Source of the DNA: Glycomyces tenuis DSM 44171
GTDB lineage: Bacteria > Actinomycetota > Actinomycetes > Mycobacteriales > Micromonosporaceae
DNA: 64,000 nt
NCBI RefSeq assembly: GCF_000427885.1
Contig: NZ_ATYW01000002.1
Location: forward strand, 19,073-83,072
Direction: 5' to 3'
Below the pieces are notes generated by a model. That model did no database searches and had not been told where the DNA came from. It worked only from the letters and a program-made list of their open reading frames with translations. The translations under genes and the position numbers were made by a program. Position 1 is the stretch's first letter. Every line of letters begins with the position of its first letter. This document shows, piece by piece, positions 35,449 to 43,816 of the stretch.

Positions 35449-35663
35449 TTACCGGGTCGCGTTCCCCGAGCGGCGTTCGAGAGCGTTGAGGGGGGCGATG
35501 GCTTGGGCGATCTGGGTGGCCCGGTGCGCGTCGACAGCGGCAGCGCCATCAGGCACAACAACATCGAGGGCTCCTGGAAGACGACGAGTTTGGTCGCCAG
35601 TTGTCGTCCCAGGAGCTTCTTCATCGGCCTGCAACGAAACTCGCCACCGATGAGAAACGCTCA
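35449..35663 (-). mobile_element. Shortened relative of the IS at 29922
   Basis: The left part encodes AHRATQIAQAIAPLNALERR, matching the transposase C-terminus PHQATQIARAIATLDQQERQ of the 881-bp IS. The right part carries the same outer end (AGGAGCTTCTT then TGAGAAACGCTCA, 35651-35663, versus TGAGAAAGACTCA). The middle is deleted. The left terminal repeat is absent. Confidence 0.7.
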
Positions 35664-36242
35664 GGGGGTCGTCTTCGTAAGTGGGTTCGATCGTGGGGGA
35701 GAACTCGCGGACGCCGAGCAGCCGTTCCCAGATCGGCTCGGACGTGGTGATGGCGATGCCGGTCTGGATGTCGATCATGTACCGACGTGCGAGAGCGGTT
35801 GCCTCACCGCGCCCGCCATGGGATGAAAGTATCCCGGCCCCAGCCAGGGCACCACCGCCATCACATGTTAGAGCGAATCCGAAACATCAAGCGCCACAAC
35901 AATAATGAATAAATGTCGACATTCCGTCAGGATGACTTGCGGTAGTCGAGCTGGGCAGGTGCGTTCTGATGAGTTTCAGGACCACCTGTCGGTGGTTGTC
36001 GGTAGGAGGGCCGGTGCCAGAGCATGGGCGAGCGGAGTGCTGGGGTGATCAAGGGAGCGCTGATCGGTAAGAGCCCGCGTGATGACGCCGAGCTGAAGGA
36101 CCTCCGCTTACAGGTGGTCAGGTCCTCGGACGAGGCGATGGGCTGCAGGATTATGGGTTTTCTCATTACTCCATGGCGTGGCCGATGAGTTCGTGGCTCC
36201 CGGCCGGTCCAAACTCATGACATCCAAGGAAAGGACATCACC
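35664..36242. other. No gene seen
   Basis: About 580 bases between the IS remnant and the DHFR-like gene. Short frames only. ACCACC-TGTC-GGTGGT near 35980 is a small inverted repeat. AAGGAAAGGA just before 36243 is the ribosome site of the next gene. Confidence 0.5.
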
Positions 36243-36848
36243 ATGTCGGAGCTTCTGGTCGATTTCATCACCTCCCTCGACGGCTACGCATCGGGAGAGG
36301 GATGGCCTGGGTTCTGGGGCCTTGAGGGCCCGGAGTACCTCGCCTGGCTCGGTGAGCAACCCGAGGTCACCTACCTGATGGGAGCGAACACCTACCGCCT
36401 GATGTCGGGCTTCGCCGCCGGCGAGGTCCCGACCGGCCAAGACGAGTTCAGGCCCGAAGAAGAGGCGTCGGTCGACGAGCTCACGCAAGCGTCCAAGGTG
36501 GTGTTCTCCTCTTCGCTCGAGGAGCCACTGACGTGGGCCAACTCCACGCTCGTCCGGGACGACGCCGTCGAGGTGGTCCGCGACATGAAGTCGAGCGGCT
36601 CGGGGCTGCTCAGCACGATCGGCAGCCTCAGCCTGTGCCGGTCCCTGCTGCGAGCCGGACTCGTCGACCGCTTCCGGGTCGTGATGTTCCCGGTGATCAC
36701 CGGGGCCACGGGCGCGGAACGCATCTACGACGGCTATCCGGACGCCGCACTCGAGATGATCGAGCACCGCACCTTCGACGGCCGCATCCAACTGGTCGAG
36801 TACAAGCCCCGCGTGCTCGAACACCCGCCGCTTGGCACCCCTGCGTGA
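36243..36848 (+). CDS. Dihydrofolate reductase/RibD-C family protein
   Basis: 201 aa, DHFR-like NADP-binding fold of the RibD C-terminal type. Starts with LLVDFITSLDGYASGEGWPG, has YLMGANTYRLMS and ends with FRVVMFPVITGATGAERIYD. Such stand-alone proteins are common beside regulators and are mostly uncharacterised oxidoreductases. AAGGAAAGGA precedes the ATG by 8 nt. It lies next to an HTH element fragment on one side and decayed DNA on the other, and has no operon partners. Confidence 0.85.
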   Translation: MSELLVDFITSLDGYASGEGWPGFWGLEGPEYLAWLGEQPEVTYLMGANTYRLMSGFAAGEVPTGQDEFRPEEEASVDELTQASKVVFSSSLEEPLTWANSTLVRDDAVEVVRDMKSSGSGLLSTIGSLSLCRSLLRAGLVDRFRVVMFPVITGATGAERIYDGYPDAALEMIEHRTFDGRIQLVEYKPRVLEHPPLGTPA

Positions 36849-36924
36849 CCTCGCCCTGTCCGCCGGTGCCGAACGCCACCGCCTGCCGCCTCCTCGAACT
36901 GGCCGATCCCAATGCGGTCCTCAC

Positions 36925-37185
36925 CTACACGGCACCTGTGTCGACCGAGGCGGTATCGGCGCTCGCCGCCGATGCCAGGGCCTTGAGAACCGTGTCCCGA
37001 CCGACCTTGAACTTGCGCGTGAGCGCCCGAATCTGGACTGCGAGGTCTCTTTGCGGCATGCCGCCGTTGCAGGCGATGACGATGGCTTCGCGTTGTTCAG
37101 GCGCGAGCCGTCGGTCGAGCAGGCGCGGGGTAGCGGTGCCGCATAGTTGGGCGCGGGATTGCAGTCAGGACGGGGCTGCCGCCAG
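36925..37185 (-). pseudogene. HTH element copy 6, remnant
   Basis: The minus strand reads QPRPDCNPAPN in one frame, then, after a shift, LLDRRLAPEQREAIVIACNG with GMPQRDLAVQIRALTRKFKV, the family's linker and HTH, ending at TAG 36925-36927. The HxYxNPxxQV N-terminus and the hairpin are missing. The break before W/RQPRPD is in about the same place as in copy 7. Confidence 0.65.
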
Positions 37186-37226
37186 ACACCGCGCGGTTGT
37201 CGCGAAGGCGTGTCAGACTCAGCCCC

Positions 37227-37562
37227 ATGAAGTACGTTCTGCTGATCTGTGATGACGAGACTCGGTCACCGAGCAAAGAAGAGCTGAAGGCCGACCCGAC
37301 GCACCAGGCGTGGGAGGCGGACCTCGAACGGCGGGGCGTCGAGCTGTTCGGCGCGAGGCTGCGCCCGACCGCCGCCGCCACGACAGTCCGGTCCCGCAAT
37401 GGCGAGACGCTGGTCGCCGACGGGCCGTTCGCCGAGACCAAGGACTTCGTCGGCGGCGTCGTGGTCGTCGACTGCGCCGACCTCGACGAGGCGATCGAGA
37501 TCGCCGCCGGCCACCTCTACGCGCAGTGGGGAAGCGTCGAGATTCGCCCGGTCTGGGAATGA
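37227..37562 (+). CDS. YciI/DGPF-domain protein, ECF42 partner
   Basis: 111 aa. A compact ferredoxin-like fold with the name-giving motif VADGPFAETKDFVGG and the C-terminal WGSVEIRPV. DGPF proteins are the regular neighbours of ECF42 sigma factors and are thought to take part in their control, though they do not act as classical anti-sigma factors. The stop overlaps the sigma factor start (ATGA), so the pair is coupled. A second such pair is at 46839-48430 in the window. Confidence 0.9.
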   Translation: MKYVLLICDDETRSPSKEELKADPTHQAWEADLERRGVELFGARLRPTAAATTVRSRNGETLVADGPFAETKDFVGGVVVVDCADLDEAIEIAAGHLYAQWGSVEIRPVWE

Positions 37563-38779
37563 CCGCACCCGAACACGCCGTCCGTGCGGCGGTCGACGCG
37601 GCCTACCGTGACGAATGGGGTCAGGTGGTCGCGACGCTGATCGGATTGACTCGGGACTGGGACCTCGCGGAGGATTGCGCGCAGGACGCGTTCGCGGCCG
37701 CGCTGGCGACCTGGCCGCGCGACGGCATTCCGAGCCGTCCGGGCGCCTGGCTCACCACCGCGGCGCGCAACCGCGCGACCGACCGGCTGCGGCGCGACAC
37801 CGCCGGGAACGCGAAGCTGCGCCAGCTCGCCATACTGGCCCGCGACCAGGGCGAACCGCCAGTGGGCGAGATCCCCGACGACCGGCTGCGGCTGATCTTC
37901 ACATGCTGTCATCCGGCACTGCCGTTCGAGGCCAGAGTCGCTCTCACACTGCGCACGCTCGCCGGATTGAGCACCGCCGAGATCGCCAAGGCGTTCCTCA
38001 CCGCCGAGACCACGATGGCGCAACGTCTCGTCCGCGCCAAGCGCAAGATCGCCGAGGCCGGCATCCCCTACCGCGTCCCCCCGGCCGAACTGCTCCCCGA
38101 ACGACTGGCCTCGGTGCTCGCGGTGCTCTACCTGATCTTCAACGAGGGCTACAGCGATCAAGACTCGCGCAGAGCCCTGACCGCAGAGGCGATCCACCTC
38201 GCCAGGGTGCTCGCCCGCCTGATGCCGCACGAGCCCGAGCCGCTCGGCCTGCTGGCGCTGATGCTGCTGAACGAGGCCCGGCGCGCGAGCCGCACCGACG
38301 ACGGCGTGCTGGTCACGCTCGAGCAGCAGGACCGATCCAGATGGGATCGCGCCTTGATCGCAGAAGGCGTGGCCGTGCTCGACCAGGCGCTGGCCATGCG
38401 ACGCGGCGGCCCCTACCAGGTGCAGGCCGCGATCGCCGCCTGCCATGCCGCGGCACCCGACACCGCGAGCACCGACTGGCCGCAGATCGCGGCCCTCTAC
38501 GCGGAACTGGCCCGCATGGCGCCGTCCCCGGTAGTGGACCTCAACCGGGCCGTGGCGGTCGCGATGTCCGAGGGCGTCCCCGCCGGCCTCGCACTGGTCG
38601 ATGAGCTCGCGCGGTCCGGCCGCCTCGACGGGTACTACCTGCTGCCCGCGACCCAGGCCGATCTCCTCAGACGGGACGGCCGCACGGCCGAGGCCCAAGC
38701 GGCCTACGAAGAGGCGCTCCGGCTGGCGCCGTCAGAGGCGGAGCGCCGCTACCTGACCGGCCGCCTCAACGACCTCTGA
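37559..38779 (+). CDS. ECF42-type sigma factor with helical extension
   Basis: 406 aa, far longer than a plain ECF (about 180). Region 2 (RDWDLAEDCAQDAFAAALAT, RPGAWLTTAARNRATDRLRR) and region 4 (STAEIAKAFLTAETTMAQRL) occupy residues 15-190. The rest is a TPR-like helical domain (the DUF6596 region, LFNEGYSD ... ALRLAPSEAERRYL) that carries regulation in ECF42. There is no anti-sigma gene; the partner is the coupled DGPF protein upstream. A terminator and an MFS exporter gene follow, the latter being a possible target in a detoxification response. Confidence 0.92.
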   Translation: MTAPEHAVRAAVDAAYRDEWGQVVATLIGLTRDWDLAEDCAQDAFAAALATWPRDGIPSRPGAWLTTAARNRATDRLRRDTAGNAKLRQLAILARDQGEPPVGEIPDDRLRLIFTCCHPALPFEARVALTLRTLAGLSTAEIAKAFLTAETTMAQRLVRAKRKIAEAGIPYRVPPAELLPERLASVLAVLYLIFNEGYSDQDSRRALTAEAIHLARVLARLMPHEPEPLGLLALMLLNEARRASRTDDGVLVTLEQQDRSRWDRALIAEGVAVLDQALAMRRGGPYQVQAAIAACHAAAPDTASTDWPQIAALYAELARMAPSPVVDLNRAVAVAMSEGVPAGLALVDELARSGRLDGYYLLPATQADLLRRDGRTAEAQAAYEEALRLAPSEAERRYLTGRLNDL

Positions 38780-38787
38780 CCTGCGTC

Positions 38788-38829
38788 AACGGCCTAGAGC
38801 GGCCGTTCGCCGCAAAAAACGCGGATTTT
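38788..38829 (+). terminator. Terminator after the ECF42 gene
   Basis: AACGGCC (38788-38794) and GGCCGTT (38801-38807) form a 7-bp stem; CCGC/GCGG follows and then a run of T's near 38825. It separates the sigma factor from the MFS gene. Confidence 0.6.
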
Positions 38830-38902
38830 TTCTCCAGCGATGTCGATATCCGGGCCGCCCCTTCGTCGGTGAGGCAAAACCGACCTGACGGAGGAACGAC
38901 CG

Positions 38903-40345
38903 ATGTCACTCATGGAACTCCAAGCCGAGACCACCACGACCACCGGAGCACCGCCGACGCCGCGGATCAGGCGAGGGCTCATCCTGGCCCTGACCTGCGC
39001 GGCCGGGGCGATGGTGGGTCTCGACACCGCCATCGTGAACGTGGCGGTGCCGTCGATCCAGCGCGACCTCGGCGTCGGCGCCGGTGTGGTGCAATGGGTC
39101 GTCGTCGCCTACGGACTGCTGCTCGGTGGATTCCTCCTCTTCGGCGGACGGATGACCGATCAACTGGGGCGCCGACGCGTCTTCGTCACCGGACTCGCCG
39201 TCTTCACCGCCGCGTCGCTCCTGGCGGGCATCGCGCAGGACGCCGCCCTTCTGATCGCGGCCCGCGGCCTCCAGGGATTCGGTGCCGCGCTCATCGCACC
39301 GGCGGCCCTGTCGCTGCTGGCCGCCACTTTCCCGGAGGGGCGGGAACGCAACCGAGCGTTCGGCGTCTTCGGGGCCGTGGACGGGGCCGCCGCGTCCGTG
39401 GGGGTCGTCGCGAGCGGCCTGCTGGCCGCCGGTCCCGGCTGGCGTTGGGCGTTCTTCATCAACGTCCCCGCGGGCGCGCTGTTCATCGCGCTCGCCCTGG
39501 CGTTCCTCGCCCGCGATCGGGCCGGCGACCGCACCACGCGCCTCGACATCGCCGGAGCCGCCACGGTGACGGGCGGGCTGCTGCTGTGCGTCTACGCGCT
39601 GCACCACGCCACCGGGCACGGCTGGCTCTCCTGGTCCACGCTGGCGCTGTTCGCGGCGGCCGCCGTCTTGATCCTGGCGTTCGTGCGGATCGAGGCACGC
39701 TCCTCCGCCCCGCTCGTGCCGGCCGCGACGCTTCGGAACCGCACGCTCGTCGCCGCCAACGTCACCGCGTTCCTCCAGTCCTGCGCCTTCCTCGCGTTCA
39801 TCTTCATCGGTTCTCTGATGATGCAGCAGGAACTCGGCTATTCGCCGGCGAAGACCGGCCTGGCATGGCTGGCCACGACGGTCACCGTCCTCGCGGCGGC
39901 CATGATCGGCTCCCGGCTCGCCGCCGTCGTCGGCGTGCGATGGGTGCTGATCACGGGCCTCTCGCTCTTCGCCTTCGGAGCGCTGTGGCTGACGAGGGTC
40001 CCCGCCGACGGCGGTTACCTCGCCGACCTGCTGCCGGCCTTCCTGCTCGCCGGGCTCGGCTGCGGGATCTGCTTCCCCGCGCTGCAGATCGGCGCCCTGA
40101 CCGGCGTGTCGCGATCGGAGCTGGGGCTGGCGGCCGGCCTCGTGCAGACCATGACCGAGATCGGCGGCGCCGCGGGCGTGGCCGCGGTGTCGGCCGTGCT
40201 GGTCGCCGGATCCGGCCTCGACGGCTTCCGCATCGCCTTCGCGTTCATCGGCGTCCTCGCCGTCGTCGCCGCGGCCACCGCCGCCTTCGGACTGGGGCGC
40301 GGCGCCCGCGGGGCCGCCGCCGAGAGCAGCCACCATGCCGAGTAG
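38903..40345 (+). CDS. MFS drug transporter, DHA2 (EmrB/QacA) family
   Basis: 480 aa with about 14 helices. Motif C-like and antiporter signatures are visible: LDTAIVNVAVPSIQRDLG in helix 1, GGRMTDQLGRRRVF (motif A) after helix 2 and PAALSLLAATFPEGRERNRA. These proton-coupled exporters expel drugs and dyes. GGAGG lies 8 nt before the ATG. The gene is convergent with the TetR gene and downstream of the ECF42 gene; either may control it. Confidence 0.9.
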   Translation: MSLMELQAETTTTTGAPPTPRIRRGLILALTCAAGAMVGLDTAIVNVAVPSIQRDLGVGAGVVQWVVVAYGLLLGGFLLFGGRMTDQLGRRRVFVTGLAVFTAASLLAGIAQDAALLIAARGLQGFGAALIAPAALSLLAATFPEGRERNRAFGVFGAVDGAAASVGVVASGLLAAGPGWRWAFFINVPAGALFIALALAFLARDRAGDRTTRLDIAGAATVTGGLLLCVYALHHATGHGWLSWSTLALFAAAAVLILAFVRIEARSSAPLVPAATLRNRTLVAANVTAFLQSCAFLAFIFIGSLMMQQELGYSPAKTGLAWLATTVTVLAAAMIGSRLAAVVGVRWVLITGLSLFAFGALWLTRVPADGGYLADLLPAFLLAGLGCGICFPALQIGALTGVSRSELGLAAGLVQTMTEIGGAAGVAAVSAVLVAGSGLDGFRIAFAFIGVLAVVAAATAAFGLGRGARGAAAESSHHAE

Positions 40346-40349
40346 CGGC

Positions 40350-40386
40350 GCGCCGACGCCGGGCCGGGAGGGCCCGGCGTCGGCGC
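40350..40386. terminator. Shared terminator of convergent MFS and TetR genes
   Basis: Perfect 16-bp stem GCGCCGACGCCGGGCC (40350-40365) and GGCCCGGCGTCGGCGC (40371-40386) with a 5-nt loop, between two converging genes. Confidence 0.85.
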
Positions 40387-40409
40387 GATCCAGGATCCCT
40401 CGACTCCGG

Positions 40410-41015
40410 TCATTCGCGGGCCAGGGCTTCGATCAACGGGCGCACGACGGCGACCATGTCCGCTTGCGCGGCGGCGGGCGACGGCGCGGCGTCGACGTAG
40501 AGCGCCGCCTCGTCGGCCATGGCGAGCAGGACGTGCGCCAACGGCTTGACCGGGAGCGGCGTGAGCGCACCGGCGGCCACGCCCTCGCTGAGCATGCCCT
40601 CGACCAGGCCCAGGACGTGATGCTGGCAGATCGCGCGCCAGCGCGCCCACCCGAGCACGGACGGCCCGTCGATCAGGACGATCCGCTGCACGTGCGGGGT
40701 CTGGCAGGCGTCGAGCCAGGCGGTGAAGGTCTCCAGCATCAGCTCCACGAAATCGCCGTCGCCGCTCGTGCCGGCGGCGGCCACGAGCTCCTGCGCGATC
40801 TCATGCTCCACCTCGTCGAGGACGGCGGCGAACAGCTCGGTCTTGTCCCCGAACTGGTGGTAGAGGGCGCCGCGGCTCACCGACGCCTCGCGGACGATCG
40901 CCTCGGTGCCGACCCCGGCGAAGCCGTGCTGGGCGAACAGCGTCCTGCCTGCGGCGATGAGGGCGGCACGGGTCGCGGCGGAGCGGTCGGCTTGCGTTCG
41001 GCGTGAAAGAGTCAT
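40410..41015 (-). CDS. TetR-family repressor
   Basis: 201 aa. HTH at residues about 15-60 (LIAAGRTLFAQHGFAGVGTE, VSRGALYHQFGDKTELF) and a helical ligand domain. The ATG at 41015 lies at the edge of the divergent operator 41014-41048, so the protein should shut off its own gene. Divergent from the hydrolase gene at 41081, its main expected target, with the MFS exporter convergent on the other side. Confidence 0.9.
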   Translation of the reverse strand: MTLSRRTQADRSAATRAALIAAGRTLFAQHGFAGVGTEAIVREASVSRGALYHQFGDKTELFAAVLDEVEHEIAQELVAAAGTSGDGDFVELMLETFTAWLDACQTPHVQRIVLIDGPSVLGWARWRAICQHHVLGLVEGMLSEGVAAGALTPLPVKPLAHVLLAMADEAALYVDAAPSPAAAQADMVAVVRPLIEALARE

Positions 41016-41048
41016 ACAATCTGTCCGTAAGTTGCGTGCAGGTTGTAT
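41014..41048. promoter_or_regulatory. TetR operator between divergent genes
   Basis: ATACAATCTG (41014-41023) and CAGGTTGTAT (41039-41048): 10-bp arms with one mismatch and a 15-bp centre that holds the two promoters' start regions. It overlaps the TetR start codon. Confidence 0.75.
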
Positions 41049-41080
41049 GTAACTTTACCCCTGACTGAAGGGATGGGCTC

Positions 41081-41947
41081 ATGTCCTCGATCGAACTTCC
41101 GCATGGCACCGTAAACTACCGGGTCACCGGCCCCTCCGACTCGACGGCGCGTCCGGTCGTGTTCGCCCACGCATTCCTGGTCGACGCCGGGGTGTGGTCA
41201 CCGGTCGCCGACCTGCTGGCCGCGCGCGGCATCCGCTCATACGCGCCCGACTGGCCGCTGGGCGCCCACCGGGTCCCGCTGGGGCCCGACGCCGACCAGT
41301 CGCCGCGCGGCGTGGCGGCGCAGATGCTGGCCTTCCTCACGGCGTTGGACCTGCGGGACGTCACGCTGGTCGGCAGCGACACCGGCGGCGCGCTGTGCCA
41401 GTTCGCCATCGACATCGACCCCGACCGCGTCGGCGCGCTGGTGCTCGCCAACTGCGACGCGTTCGACACCTTCCCCCCGTTCCCCTTCAGCGTCTTCTTC
41501 ACACTGCTGCGAGGGGACTTGCGGATGCGGGCCCTGCTGCAGCCGATGAAGTGGCGCCGGTTCCGGCACTCGCCGATGGGCTTCGGACTGCTGGCGAACG
41601 ACCTCGATCCCGAGCAGACCAGGCGGTGGATCGAACCGTGCCTGTCCGACAAGGCGATCCGCAGCGACGCGATCCGCTTCCTCAACGCCTCGGATCCCGA
41701 CGAGCTGCTCGACGTGTCGACCCGCTTGGCCGACTTCGCCGGTCCGGTGCGGATCGTCTGGGGCGGCGCCGATCGCGCCTTCAGCCTCGACCTCGGCAGG
41801 CGGCTGCAGCGGGCGTTCACCGACGCCGAACTCATCGAGGTGCCCGGGGCCAAGACCTTCGTCCAACTCGACGCGCCGGACGTCCTGGCCGACCAGATCG
41901 CCGCGATCAGCGCCCGACCGTCGCGCGCCTACACCGACCCGTCTTGA
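41081..41947 (+). CDS. Alpha/beta hydrolase, epoxide-hydrolase type
   Basis: 288 aa. Oxyanion strand VVFAHAFLVDAGVW and nucleophile elbow VGSDTGG with Asp100, as in haloalkane dehalogenases and epoxide hydrolases rather than serine esterases. At the place of the catalytic His the sequence reads PGAKTFVQLDAP with no His, so classical turnover is doubtful; some actinobacterial relatives show the same change. A cap domain lies at about 135-210. It is divergent from the TetR gene and probably repressed by it. Confidence 0.8.
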   Translation: MSSIELPHGTVNYRVTGPSDSTARPVVFAHAFLVDAGVWSPVADLLAARGIRSYAPDWPLGAHRVPLGPDADQSPRGVAAQMLAFLTALDLRDVTLVGSDTGGALCQFAIDIDPDRVGALVLANCDAFDTFPPFPFSVFFTLLRGDLRMRALLQPMKWRRFRHSPMGFGLLANDLDPEQTRRWIEPCLSDKAIRSDAIRFLNASDPDELLDVSTRLADFAGPVRIVWGGADRAFSLDLGRRLQRAFTDAELIEVPGAKTFVQLDAPDVLADQIAAISARPSRAYTDPS

Positions 41948-42179
41948 ACGCCGTCACGGCACCCCTTGACCCGAAAGGAGTCGAGATGGGGCGGGGCCCG
42001 AGTCGGCCTGCGTTTCCGGCATGGGGCCGTCGCATCGCGATCCGGCGGCGTCGCATCATGGCCGAAGACCCGGCGTGTCCAGGACATCACCACCACCGAG
42101 GTCGAGGGCATCGAGGAGATGAGGTGCGCGGGCGAATGAGCGGCATCCGCGTCGGGCCTCCATCGGCTGCGACTCCAGC

Positions 42180-43427
42180 ATGATGCCGTCGACCGGCCTC
42201 GCGCCGCCGCTGCGCAACCGCCGGTTCCTCACCGTCATGGGGGGCGAGGGCCTGTCGATGATCGGGGACGCGGCGTTCGCGATCTCGCTGGCATGGCTCG
42301 TCCTGCAGGCGACCGGTTCGGTGGCCGCCTTGACCGGCGTCATGCTGGCCCAGGCCGTCCCGCGCGGCATGCTGCTCCTGCTGGGAGGCTCGGTCACCGA
42401 CCGGTTCACGCCTCGGGCGGTCATGCTCGTCTGCCACGTGTCGCGAGCCGCCGCCATGGCCGTCACCGCGGTCGCGGTGATGACCGGCGGCTGGAACCTG
42501 TGGCTCTTGTATGCGCTCTCGGCGCTGGTGGGAGTTGCGGGGGCGTTCTTCACTCCGGCTGCCGAGTCGGTCCTTCCGCAACTGCTCAGGACCGTCGACT
42601 ACGCGCGCGGCAACGCGATACAGAGCCTGATGGAGCAGTTGTCCTTCCTGGTCGGCCCGCTGATCGGAGGTGCTCTCGCGACGGCGTACGGGGCGGGAAC
42701 GGCCATAATGGTCAACGCGGTCACCTTCGGGATCGCGGCGATGACGTGTCTGGCGGTGCCACGCACGGCGACCGGCGGCGACGGCTCCGACGCGCCCGTC
42801 GGCGTCGCGCGCCACCTGCTCGAAGGCTTGAAGCACGCGTGGACCGGCTATAACGTACGGCTGGTGTTGCTGGTGGTCTCCGCGGCGACGCTGAGCTACT
42901 CCGGCCTGTTCGCGATCGGCCTGCCGACGCTCGCCCAGTCCCTGGGCTCGTCGGCACTGGGCCTGTCGATCCTCGTCTCGTCCTGGGGCGCCGGCCAACT
43001 CATCGGCACCGTGGCGGCGGCCATCACCGGCCTGCCCGCCCGATGGGGTGTGCTCATCATCTCCATGACACTCGTCGAAGGGGTCGTCTTCATCCTCCTG
43101 GGCCAGGCGACGAGCGTCTGGTGGGCCGCAGCGCTCCTCGTCCCGCTGGGCATCGGCGTGGCCTACAGCTCCGATGTCGCGTTGCCCACCTTCATCCAGA
43201 CCACGACCCCGCCCCACCTGCTGGCCCGCATCAGTTCGATCCTCGCCCTCCCGCGCGCGGTGTTCGAGCCGCTGTCGATCGTATTGCTCGGGCTGGTCCT
43301 GGAGCGCTCGGTCGCATGGGGATTCGCCGCCGCCGCACTGCCGGTGCTCCTCGTCGGCGTCATCCTCGCCTTCGACCGGCGCGCCCGCGGCCTGTCGGGT
43401 CCACATCTCGCTGAACGCCATTGGTGA
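42180..43427 (+). CDS. MFS exporter, EntS-like (MFS_3)
   Basis: 415 aa with about 12 helices. Starts with LRNRRFLTVMGGEGLSMIGD, a typical MFS_3 N-terminus, and has AGAFFTPAAESVLPQLL in helix 4. Relatives export siderophores, macrolides or peptides. The C-terminal end (GLSGPHLAERHW) runs into interspersed repeat B, whose first bases overlap the stop region. The 230 bases before it (41950-42179) hold only fragments; a phrase like VQDITTTEVEGIEEMRCAGE is in one frame but has no start. Confidence 0.85.
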   Translation: MMPSTGLAPPLRNRRFLTVMGGEGLSMIGDAAFAISLAWLVLQATGSVAALTGVMLAQAVPRGMLLLLGGSVTDRFTPRAVMLVCHVSRAAAMAVTAVAVMTGGWNLWLLYALSALVGVAGAFFTPAAESVLPQLLRTVDYARGNAIQSLMEQLSFLVGPLIGGALATAYGAGTAIMVNAVTFGIAAMTCLAVPRTATGGDGSDAPVGVARHLLEGLKHAWTGYNVRLVLLVVSAATLSYSGLFAIGLPTLAQSLGSSALGLSILVSSWGAGQLIGTVAAAITGLPARWGVLIISMTLVEGVVFILLGQATSVWWAAALLVPLGIGVAYSSDVALPTFIQTTTPPHLLARISSILALPRAVFEPLSIVLLGLVLERSVAWGFAAAALPVLLVGVILAFDRRARGLSGPHLAERHW

Positions 43428-43509
43428 TCGAGCACCGCGAGCTGTCGTTCGCGACCGTATGATCACGGGAGAATGCCGCGTCGAGGCTTCACAGTGGCGA
43501 TACCGAAGG
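43424..43509. repeat. Interspersed repeat B, copy 2
   Basis: 86 bases aligning without gaps to 29608-29693. It begins at the end of the MFS_3 gene and abuts the IS5-like transposase remnant at 43510, so the repeat may once have marked an IS end. Confidence 0.8.
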
Positions 43510-43690
43510 GTGCGCGATTGCCTGCTCGACGGCCCAACGGATGCGGCTCGGGCCGATGATCCGTTTCCGTCCGCGCTGGGGGATGATCGGCTCGATGCGC
43601 TTGGCACGCAGTCAGTCCCTGAACGTTCTGGAATCGTGGCCGCCGTCGCCCAGGATGTGGGGCATGTTGCCTCTGGCACTCACGATCACC
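43510..43690 (-). pseudogene. IS5-family transposase C-terminal remnant
   Basis: The minus strand reads MPHILGDGGHDSRTFRD, a stop, then LRAKRIEPIIPQRGRKRIIG and PSRIRWAVEQAIAH. These match the late DDE Asp (D-x-G-Y-D-S-R) and the Glu region of IS5/IS427-like transposases (IPRRG...RWVVERT). It has an internal stop and no N-terminus, so it is dead. It is a different subgroup from the IS at 29922. Confidence 0.75.
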
Positions 43691-43816
43691 AGCCTTTGGG
43701 AGTGGGAGTGCGGTGTGGATCGAGGTTCGCGCGTGGGGCAGGTCAGGCTAACCTGATGCCGTTTCGTACAGGCAGAGGTACTGCGTCTCCGGTCCGTGGC
43801 TCGTAGCCTCGGGGCC

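Noticed and set aside
38906..40336. 476-codon minus-strand frame in the MFS gene
   Set aside because: Antisense shadow with Gly/Asp/Arg-rich composition and no recognisable domain.
41950..42179. Possible small gene before the MFS_3 gene
   Set aside because: A protein-like phrase is present but has no start or ribosome site and ends at once.
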